Positions 57,530 through 64,000 of a DNA stretch of 64,000 nucleotides are shown piece by piece. Position 1 is the first letter of the stretch; every line of letters begins with the position of its first letter. A program made the position numbers and the translations under genes. The notes beneath the pieces were generated by a model. That model did not search any database. It had not been told where the DNA came from and worked only from the letters and a program-made list of their open reading frames with translations. Source of the DNA: Candidatus Proelusimicrobium volucris. Its GTDB lineage: Bacteria; Elusimicrobiota; Elusimicrobia; Elusimicrobiales; Elusimicrobiaceae. The DNA is taken from NCBI GenBank assembly GCA_944324665.1, contig CALUXD010000002.1, forward strand, positions 62,001-126,000, in the 5' to 3' direction.

Positions 57530-58860
57530 TGCGCGTCTCCTTGTGAAGCTTCTGGTTCAAATAGTTTTGGGTTAAAAGGGTATTGTGTTAATAAGCCTTC
57601 TACTATTTCTCTAAAATATTTTTTGTTATCTTCAACCATTTCTTGAGGCTCAAAAATCGAGTAATTTCCATGGCTTAAAAGGTTGATAACTCTACTATAA
57701 ACAGCTTCGTCCTCTGGAAAAATTTTCTTAACACAGCTTGAAAAATTTTCATACCCCAAAAAAGAGGCTGTTTTCTCTAAAATATTTCTAAGAATATTAA
57801 AATGATATGTATAGGGCGTGCCAGAATCGGCTATGTCTTTCATTTCTTTTAGCAAGGCCACATGATGAAAAAAAGGGGTTTTAGCTGTGCCTTTTAAGAG
57901 ATATCGTTCTGTTTGAGGTGTCTTATGTAAAAACAGCTGAACCGACTTCTTGATTGTATTACACAATATATTAAAAAATAATGGGTGGTGAGTGGAAACA
58001 ACAACTTTTTTTGAGCTTTGTTTTAATAACTCGGCCAAATCTGTAGCTACGGCAATCACATTATTGTCATCTAGTGAAGAAATTGGGTCATCTATATAGA
58101 TGTATTTAACCCAGTCATATCCAGCATCCTGGTCAATAGCCATTTGTATAATTGCCAAAAAACAACTCCAAATAAAAATCCGCTCTTCCCCGCGGGATAT
58201 TTTAATATTATCCACTCTTTTCAAGTTGCCATCAATCATTACATCTCTATGAAATTTAATCTCCCCATGCTGAACTGTAAAATTAAAATCAGCATATCGA
58301 TGTAAGAAAGGGGTTACTTTTTCTTCTATCGCCATTGCATTTAACCCAGCAATAAAGCGAGAGGCCGTATTCATTTTTAAGGAGCGGGTAGTGTCGTGTG
58401 GCAGGTCATTATCCCAAGTAAACAGGTCCTCTGTAAATGCATTATAATACAAAGTATCGGCTGATTTTTCACCAGTGCTTTCATTTAACACCTGACCGAT
58501 CTTTTTAAACGCTCCAGACAAGCGTGTTTTACCAGTTCCATTGTAAGCGAACAAAACAATAAATTTAGAATCTTCTAAATATAGCCGCAAATAGTGGGCA
58601 ATATCCTCTATACTATTAAATACTTCTTTTTTCTCCAAACATCTAAAGAGATAATCTAATTTCCGCTTGGTTTCTTGATTGAGCCCATGTTGTAAGTGAT
58701 AGTCTTGCTCTCCACGTGCTTTTTTATAATTTGCGCTAAACAAAGCTTTATATTCCTTCACTCTGGAGGGCTCTTTGATTTGCACGCCTAAGCTGACTAA
58801 TTTATTCATCCATTTTTTATATGTTTGCGTAGCAAGTTTTCGGGGTATATTAACACTCAT
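57526..58860 (-). CDS. prrC: PrrC-like anticodon nuclease inside the hsd locus
   Basis: PrrC is a latent nuclease that cuts tRNA (tRNA-Lys in E. coli) in the anticodon loop when a phage inhibits the attached type I restriction enzyme. The 444-residue protein has an ABC-type ATPase half: Walker A AYNGTGKT (105-112), then the PrrC-specific LYYNAFTEDLFTWDNDL, the signature-like SRGEE (222-226), Walker B YIYIDDP (253-259) with SSLDDNN, and the switch THHPLFFN. The C-terminal half has RNILEKTASFLGY with Arg358 and Glu362 and His397 in LLSHGN, matching the known PrrC triad in order and spacing. Compared with E. coli PrrC the N-terminus is about 65 residues longer. It overlaps hsdS and hsdM by one and four bases. 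Confidence 0.9.
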   Translation of the reverse strand: MSVNIPRKLATQTYKKWMNKLVSLGVQIKEPSRVKEYKALFSANYKKARGEQDYHLQHGLNQETKRKLDYLFRCLEKKEVFNSIEDIAHYLRLYLEDSKFIVLFAYNGTGKTRLSGAFKKIGQVLNESTGEKSADTLYYNAFTEDLFTWDNDLPHDTTRSLKMNTASRFIAGLNAMAIEEKVTPFLHRYADFNFTVQHGEIKFHRDVMIDGNLKRVDNIKISRGEERIFIWSCFLAIIQMAIDQDAGYDWVKYIYIDDPISSLDDNNVIAVATDLAELLKQSSKKVVVSTHHPLFFNILCNTIKKSVQLFLHKTPQTERYLLKGTAKTPFFHHVALLKEMKDIADSGTPYTYHFNILRNILEKTASFLGYENFSSCVKKIFPEDEAVYSRVINLLSHGNYSIFEPQEMVEDNKKYFREIVEGLLTQYPFNPKLFEPEASQGDAQ

Positions 58861-60050
58861 TATTTAATATCCTCCAATGTAGGGAACAGGCCTTGCATAA
58901 GGGCTTTTTTGTGCATTTTTAAGGTTTCTAGTTTATGAGTCTGAACCTGGATAAGCTGATCCGCAGTGGAGAGGCACTCGGCTATTTTCTCTTGTTCTTG
59001 TTTGTTATCAGTTATCCAGATATGCAATTTTGAAAAATCTGTTTTGTTAATAATAGGAACCGTTGTGGTTTCCAAACTAGCTTTTATCAAAGGGGTTCTT
59101 TGTAATAATGAATAATAAAGGAACTCGCTCTCATAATAAGAATACGGGATAATAGAATTAATTTGTTGGTTTGTAATACAAGGATGTACAGATAGGGCCA
59201 TCTTACCGATAGAGGCAATACATGTAAACATTATTGTGTTTTTTGGTAAAATTCTCATTTTGGAAGTTTTTACCACAGACCTTTGAGTATTGTATTGATA
59301 CTTGTTTTCCTTGATGTCAGTTGGCGTTACAAATTGGATACTTCCATTCCATAATGAGGCATTTGTAGTCGAAGGAGTTTTACCAGTAACAATCGTTCCT
59401 ACTTCTCCAATTCCCGTCATTCTCCACGAGTTATCATTTTTAAATTGGGCAAAGCGCCAGGAGGGCATGGTTTTACCCCGGGCTGGGAATAGGTTTTGCA
59501 TAAGGGCTTGCTTATGTTTTTTTAGAGCATCTAATTTTTTATTTTCCGCGCTAATTAACTCATCCAACGAAGCTAAACAATCTGCTATTTTTTGTTGTTC
59601 CAGAAGAGTCTTTGGAATCAAAACCAAAAAATTTTGATATGTTGAAATATAATATCTTTTATGTTCTTTTGCTTCAAATTTAATGGTATTTATTAATTCA
59701 AAAATAAATTTAAGATTGTTCTCTCCTTTAGGTTTTAAAATCTTAATAGCTGAAGATTTAACTTTAAAGGCAAAGTCGACATATTTTTTTTCAGTTGTAA
59801 AATCATCAAAAATTATTACTGGAAATTCTGTATAAATATTATCTTGTTCATTAGTATATCCAAGCACAAAACTTTTATTTGCAGTTAGTACAGGGACACC
59901 ATTCTGTTGGTATTGTTCACTGCTAACAATATAATTTTCAGGGCGTTCATAATCCAATAGATTCCTTAACTCTGTAACTATCCAGTCAGAGGTAAATTCG
60001 GGAAATCTCAACTTAGGCGTTAGGCTCTTTTTATTATGATTCATAGGCAT
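58860..60050 (-). CDS. hsdS: Type I restriction specificity subunit
   Basis: HsdS gives the DNA sequence specificity of the complex. The 396-residue protein has two target recognition domains, beginning LRFPEFTSDW (about residue 14) and MPSWRFAQFK (about residue 200). Two conserved helical spacers follow them: QQKIADCLASLDELISAENK with LDALKKHKQALMQNLFP, and QEKIAECLSTADQLIQVQTH with LETLKMHKKALMQGLFP. The near-identity of the spacers reflects the usual internal duplication. No second hsdS or invertase gene is visible, so phase-variable shuffling is not indicated. The start overlaps the hsdR end by 17 bases. Confidence 0.93.
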   Translation of the reverse strand: MPMNHNKKSLTPKLRFPEFTSDWIVTELRNLLDYERPENYIVSSEQYQQNGVPVLTANKSFVLGYTNEQDNIYTEFPVIIFDDFTTEKKYVDFAFKVKSSAIKILKPKGENNLKFIFELINTIKFEAKEHKRYYISTYQNFLVLIPKTLLEQQKIADCLASLDELISAENKKLDALKKHKQALMQNLFPARGKTMPSWRFAQFKNDNSWRMTGIGEVGTIVTGKTPSTTNASLWNGSIQFVTPTDIKENKYQYNTQRSVVKTSKMRILPKNTIMFTCIASIGKMALSVHPCITNQQINSIIPYSYYESEFLYYSLLQRTPLIKASLETTTVPIINKTDFSKLHIWITDNKQEQEKIAECLSTADQLIQVQTHKLETLKMHKKALMQGLFPTLEDIK

Positions 60051-63042
60051 TTAATCCAATAATTTTATGGCCGTTGGCCAGTTTCTTAAGCAGGGGGATA
60101 AGGTCCGCCATGAAGGCCAGTTCTTTTTGGGTTCTTTCCCGCCAGGGCAGGCCCAGCGGGGCAAATAAATCACTCAGTTTTTCCCCGTCAAACACCATAC
60201 GGGCAAGGATTTCTTGAATAAATGTATGTAACGGCTGGGCTTCCAGGCCGTGCTTTTGGGCTAGGGCATTAATGGCTTGGTTGTCTTTTTGGGCCCTAAA
60301 TTGCTGATAGCCCTTTTTTATTTCTTCTTCCGCTAACGGTACACCTACCTGCAAAGAATTAATGTATTCCACAATATATTCCCGTTCGTCCAGCATGTTA
60401 GACGTGGAAGAAAGAAGCGCAATGAGTTGCTCTTTTTGCATTTTTTGCTTTTGGGGTTCCTCGTGCGTATATTTGGAAATAAGAGACATAATGTAGTCAT
60501 AATCTATAATGGCAGAGGAAAAAAGGACCAACTCAAAATCCACACTTTGCAAGGCCTGGCTGGATTCTTCTGGCGTTTGGGGTTGGTTCTCCTTTAAACG
60601 TTGGGCCACGTCTATATAAGCACCACGGAAAGCACGCAAGGTGTCTACCGGTAATAAAGAGTCTATTTTTTGGCTTGTTTCGGCGTCTATTTCTGTATAT
60701 TGGTCCAAACGGGTTTTTAAGCGCTGTACTTCTTTAAATTTATTAATAAATTCACAGCGGGCGGCGTCCCCTTTCAAATTATTTACTTCTTCAGGTTTGC
60801 ATGCCAAACCATGGGATTGCATAAATTTTTCCAACTCGGCAACGGCGTTGGCCAGTTTTTCCAGTACCTGGGAGGCAGGCTCCACCAACCAAATTTCTTT
60901 GGCGCGGGAGGAGTTCTTTTCCCCTGAAAAGAGGGCAATGGCGGCATCCACTTCCGCAGATTGGTTGCGAAAATCCAAAATATTCCCATAGGGTTTGGTA
61001 TCGTTTAAAACCCGGTTGGTACGGGAAAAGGCTTGAATTAAACCGTGGTATTTTAAGTTTTTATCTACATATAAAGTATTTAAATATTTAGAGTCAAACC
61101 CCGTAAGCAACATATCTACCACGATGGTAATGTCAATTTTATTCTTATGCGGATAGTCGGTGTTGGGGTATTTTTGGTCTTTAATCCTTTTTTGAACATC
61201 CTGATAATAGGCGTCAAAATTAGTAATATCCTGGTTGGTACTATATTGGAGATTATAGTCTGCTATGATTTCTTTTAAGGCCAGTTTCTTTTTATCTGGG
61301 TCTTTTTTATTGTCTTCTTTTTCCTGGGGAAGGTCTTCCTGGATTTGTTGCACGTCTTTATTCCCTTCCGCCGGAGGAGAGAACACACAAGCAATATGTA
61401 AAGGCGCGTATTCCCCGTGCGTTGCCTGGGAGAGACGGGATTGCTCCTCCTTGAACAGATGGTAATATTCAATAGCGTCATTAATAGACGCAGTAGCTAA
61501 AAGGGCGTTGTATCTTCTGTTATTGGTTAAGATATCATGCTTAGATAAAATAGCCTTAATAACGGCTTGTTTTTGCGCCTTACTGCTAACATTGGAAATA
61601 GAAACATCGTTTTGAGGCTTAAAATAATCAATATGAAAGCGCAATACGTTTCTATCATCAATAGCGTTGGTGATAGTATAGGCGTGGAGCTCCTTTTCAA
61701 ATACATCTTTGGTGGTGGCGTAAGAGCCCTCGGTTCCTTCTATTTGTTTGGAAACAGCATTTTCTTCAAAAATAGGCGTGCCTGTAAAACCGAATAGTTG
61801 CGCCTTGGGGAAGAATTTTTTTATTGCTTGGTGATTATCCCCAAATTGGGAGCGGTGACATTCGTCAAAAATGATGGCCAGGCGACTATCCCGCAAAGGG
61901 GCCAGGCGTTCTTTATAGGTTAGTTCCCCTTTCTTTCTTTTCTCTTTATTCTTTTTGCTGTCATCATCCAGAGCTAAACCTAACTTTTGAATGGTGGTTA
62001 CAATCACTTTATCCCGATAATCGGTTGAGGTTAAGCGTTGCACCAGGCTTTCTGTGTTCGTGTTTTCTTCTACACAGCCCTCTTGAAATTTATTGAATTC
62101 CTCTCTAGTTTGGCGGTCCAGGTCTTTTCTGTCTACCACAAACAGGCATTTGGCTATATTGCGGTTATCTTTCAACAACGTGGAGGCTTTAAAAGAAGTA
62201 AGGGTTTTACCACTGCCCGTGGTATGCCAAATGTATCCGTTCCCACGGTTTTGCTCTATACAGTCCATAATGGCTTTAACCGCATAAATTTGATAGGGGC
62301 GCATAATCATCATTTTTTGTTCACTAACGACCAGAACCATATATTTACTAATCAATTCCCCTAAAGTGCATTTACGTAAAAGCGTATCGGCAAATTCGTA
62401 CAAATGGGTAATTTTTTTATTATCTTTATCCGCCAACTGATATACGGGCAAAAATTGTTCGTCCGCATTAAAAGCAAAGTGAGTTTTGTTATTATTGGCA
62501 AAATAATAGGTATTACTTTCATTGCTTACAATGAAAAGTTGCATAAAACAAAGCAGAGTATTTGTAAAACCGTTGCCAGGGTCGTTTTTATATTCAACAA
62601 TCTGTTCAATAGCCCTTCTGGGCGTAATTTGGAGAGATTTTAACTCCACCTGAGCCACGGGAATGCCATTAATAAGAATAATTACGTCGTATCTATGATA
62701 ACTATTTTCCGTATTGATACGAAGTTGATTGATTACTTCATATTCATTTTTGCACCAATCCACAGTATTAACTAAAGTGTATTGAAGGGGAGTGTCATCA
62801 TCTCTTTTAAAAGTGTTTGTTTCACGTAAACGTTTGGCAGCAAGGAATACATCCGGGGTAATAATGCTTTCTTTTAATCTTGTAAATTCAGAATCGCTTA
62901 ATTTTACCCTGTTTAATTCTTCGAAATGCTTTCTAAAATTTTCTTCTAAAGAAGCCCGATCCTTGATATCTTCCCGATAGGTGTATTTTAATTCTTGAAG
63001 TTTTTTAATAAAATCGGTTTCAATTTGGCTCTCATTCTTCAT
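60034..63042 (-). CDS. hsdR: Type I restriction endonuclease subunit
   Basis: HsdR is the motor and nuclease that translocates and cleaves unmodified DNA. The 1002-residue protein has a PD-(D/E)xK nuclease domain (Asp119 in RYDVIILINGIP, Glu133-x-Lys135 in QVELKS) and the QxxxY-type helix after it. A superfamily 2 helicase motor follows, with Walker A HTTGSGKT (273-280) and DECHRSQ (393-399). A second RecA domain has VVDMLLTGFDSKYLNTLYVD and QAFSRTNRVL. All catalytic motifs are intact. It is the first gene of the operon on the minus strand, with a 400-base divergent intergenic region upstream. Confidence 0.95.
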   Translation of the reverse strand: MKNESQIETDFIKKLQELKYTYREDIKDRASLEENFRKHFEELNRVKLSDSEFTRLKESIITPDVFLAAKRLRETNTFKRDDDTPLQYTLVNTVDWCKNEYEVINQLRINTENSYHRYDVIILINGIPVAQVELKSLQITPRRAIEQIVEYKNDPGNGFTNTLLCFMQLFIVSNESNTYYFANNNKTHFAFNADEQFLPVYQLADKDNKKITHLYEFADTLLRKCTLGELISKYMVLVVSEQKMMIMRPYQIYAVKAIMDCIEQNRGNGYIWHTTGSGKTLTSFKASTLLKDNRNIAKCLFVVDRKDLDRQTREEFNKFQEGCVEENTNTESLVQRLTSTDYRDKVIVTTIQKLGLALDDDSKKNKEKRKKGELTYKERLAPLRDSRLAIIFDECHRSQFGDNHQAIKKFFPKAQLFGFTGTPIFEENAVSKQIEGTEGSYATTKDVFEKELHAYTITNAIDDRNVLRFHIDYFKPQNDVSISNVSSKAQKQAVIKAILSKHDILTNNRRYNALLATASINDAIEYYHLFKEEQSRLSQATHGEYAPLHIACVFSPPAEGNKDVQQIQEDLPQEKEDNKKDPDKKKLALKEIIADYNLQYSTNQDITNFDAYYQDVQKRIKDQKYPNTDYPHKNKIDITIVVDMLLTGFDSKYLNTLYVDKNLKYHGLIQAFSRTNRVLNDTKPYGNILDFRNQSAEVDAAIALFSGEKNSSRAKEIWLVEPASQVLEKLANAVAELEKFMQSHGLACKPEEVNNLKGDAARCEFINKFKEVQRLKTRLDQYTEIDAETSQKIDSLLPVDTLRAFRGAYIDVAQRLKENQPQTPEESSQALQSVDFELVLFSSAIIDYDYIMSLISKYTHEEPQKQKMQKEQLIALLSSTSNMLDEREYIVEYINSLQVGVPLAEEEIKKGYQQFRAQKDNQAINALAQKHGLEAQPLHTFIQEILARMVFDGEKLSDLFAPLGLPWRERTQKELAFMADLIPLLKKLANGHKIIGLNAYES

Positions 63043-63440
63043 ATATAAATACCTTGGTATGAAATTCTGATTTAATTGCCTTATATGTCAGAATACAACT
63101 CTACACAATAAAACAATATCATCTATACACCTATTATGTATTGACACATATACTTACTAACGGGAATATGTTTCTCTGATAAATAGTACCTGGAAGATAT
63201 GCCGTTAAGGCGCTAAAAACATATATTCGCTCAGTAAATATTGATATATTATATTATAGCTATTATCGTAATACTAGCAACTAACGTAATTCTATAAATT
63301 GCCAAAAATGCAAAACTTTGTAGCACATAGAAAGCACAACCTATCTTTAGAAGTACAATCTATTAAATTTATATATTGAAATAAAAAACATTAACTATAA
63401 TTTGTTAGTCTTATTGAGAAACTATGCTACGGGGAACAGA
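63043..63440. other. Divergent AT-rich intergenic region
   Basis: This stretch must hold the promoters of hsdR (minus) and the TIGR02391-like gene (plus). Seen are a 7-bp inverted repeat (63064-63070 with 63088-63094) 20 bases upstream of hsdR and a TATAAT at 63396-63401 upstream of the plus gene. No ORF longer than noise is present. Confidence 0.5.
63141..63169 (+). promoter_or_regulatory. Candidate promoter with perfect -35 box
   Basis: TTGACA (63141-63146) is followed after 17 bases by GAATAT (63164-63169). The -10 match is weak, and it would give a leader of about 270 bases to the gene at 63441. Confidence 0.3.
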
Positions 63441-64000
63441 ATGAGTAATATATCAACTGCAGATAAACAATATTTAGATACTGCTTTACGCCTGGCTTCT
63501 GGAGGTTGGATTATTCGTTTTTCTGAAGAAGAGTTTGTCAATTTCTTCCAGGAACAAGGGGTAAATATTAACGACGAGGCCTATATAGAATATGGAAAAA
63601 CACAAAACGATCGATTCCGTGCCTGGCTAGATAAAGCAGATAATAAAACTGTTGGGAGTGTGATCTTAGAAATAGCAGCTTTATTTAGAAATAAAGAACT
63701 AAATGTGCCTATGTTTGTTAAATTTTCATCAGGATTAGAAAAAATAGGTAAAAAACTGTTATCTAAGCCAGACCGAAGCCAAGCTTCAGTGGCGGGGAAT
63801 TGTATTCATATTACTATTAGGCCTGAAATCTATAACCATATACAACGCTATCTTGAAACAGAAGACTACTTTCACGCCGTGGATGAAGCGTATAAGATAG
63901 TAAGAGAAAAATTAAAATCTATTACGGGGAAAGAAAAGGCCACTGAAGTATTTGGAGATGCTGGTACAAAAGTGGGGGCTCTAGATGAATTATATGGAAC
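63441..64000 (+). CDS. TIGR02391 (Ymh)-like protein, cut by the window end
   Basis: An open frame of 186 codons runs from an ATG at 63441 (GGGGAA upstream) to the window end without a stop. The N-terminal 120 residues (LDTALRLASGGWIIRFSEEE, NDRFRAWLDK) are not recognised and look like a small helical domain. Residues 125-186 (IRPEIYNHIQRYLETEDYFH, HAVDEAYKIVREKLKSITGK) match the TIGR02391/Ymh-type C-terminal domain found in Abi-like and restriction-associated proteins. It is divergent from hsdR and probably part of the defence island. Confidence 0.7.
   Translation, partial: MSNISTADKQYLDTALRLASGGWIIRFSEEEFVNFFQEQGVNINDEAYIEYGKTQNDRFRAWLDKADNKTVGSVILEIAALFRNKELNVPMFVKFSSGLEKIGKKLLSKPDRSQASVAGNCIHITIRPEIYNHIQRYLETEDYFHAVDEAYKIVREKLKSITGKEKATEVFGDAGTKVGALDELYG

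Larger units (their letters stand above)
42551..64000. mobile_element. Integrated element or genomic island, left part (extends beyond the window)
   Basis: The left end is taken as the tRNA-Arg 3' half at 42551. The block has lower GC than the region to its left, a tyrosine recombinase, an excisionase-like gene, a replication protein, hipBA, an acetyltransferase gene and a type I restriction locus. No conjugation genes are visible, so it may be an integrative mobilisable element or a defence island. The right border, expected at an intact tRNA-Arg or second repeat, is outside the window. Confidence 0.6.

Noticed and set aside
58860-60050. Phase-variable HsdS shuffling
   Set aside because: The two spacer repeats are only the normal internal duplication of HsdS. 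No second hsdS copy, inverted repeats or dedicated invertase are in the window.

Overview
The window looks like a chromosomal segment of a Gram-negative, probably host-associated bacterium. Supporting genes are a gmhA-type ADP-heptose gene, several lipoproteins, a Bat/MoxR operon, a bacterial alpha-2-macroglobulin and a WecA/MraY-type transferase. Codon use in the left two thirds is peculiar, with heavy use of ATA for isoleucine and moderate GC. Together with the NadD-YqeK / LytR_C / RsfS / ArgS cluster, this makes me think of Elusimicrobiota. That assignment is an inference at moderate to low confidence.

Layout. (1) 1-1600: the end of a PrcB-like gene and guaC share a terminator. (2) 1.65-15.6 kb, plus strand: a near-continuous operon behind a good sigma70-type promoter at 1645-1672. 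It holds an unknown membrane protein, moxR, a DUF58 protein, batA-batE, gmhA, rpiB, pgi, a Lys-rich unknown, miaB and a PilZ protein, closed by a terminator, with miaA-hflX following. (3) 17.8-20.8 kb, minus strand: two tandem trypsin-like secreted proteases and a lipoprotein. (4) 21-23.6 kb: two tRNA-Pro genes, a MerR-like regulator, an HU/IHF protein, gpsA and plsY. (5) 23.8-36.1 kb, minus strand: an alpha-2-macroglobulin without the thioester motif, argS, rsfS with a histone-H1-like tail, a LytR_C protein, a nadD-yqeK fusion, an FAD protein of the UDP-galactopyranose mutase/amine oxidase type, and a WecA-like transferase. (6) 36.1-41.4 kb: lipoproteins, a flippase, punA, yraN, rnhB and a small ankyrin protein.

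From about 41.6 kb composition drops to AT-rich and gene content becomes accessory. A 3' half of a tRNA-Arg gene at 42551-42596 looks like the attachment-site copy of an integrated element that runs past the right end of the window. Inside it are hipBA, a Gly-rich hydrophobic peptide, a 475-residue putative nuclease, a tyrosine recombinase, an excisionase-like protein, a phage X/II-like replication protein, two unknown genes, a CC0125-type lipoprotein and a Vat/XAT-like acetyltransferase (possible streptogramin A resistance). These are followed by a repeat-containing lipoprotein and a large defence operon.

The defence operon (63042 down to 53583, minus strand) is hsdR-hsdS-prrC-hsdM-DUF262/DUF1524, the first four genes overlapping end to end. 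The 444-residue ORF between hsdS and hsdM matches the PrrC anticodon nuclease closely, including the Arg/Glu/His triad. This therefore reads as a type I restriction system guarding a latent tRNA-cutting suicide enzyme, with a GmrSD-like protein appended. Directly downstream of it (53333-53512, minus strand) is an unannotated, highly structured RNA candidate. It has three perfect hairpins and mutually exclusive long-range stems ending in a terminator, an architecture like an attenuator or riboswitch, in front of the repeat-containing lipoprotein. A TIGR02391-like (Ymh) gene, cut off by the window end, is divergent from hsdR.
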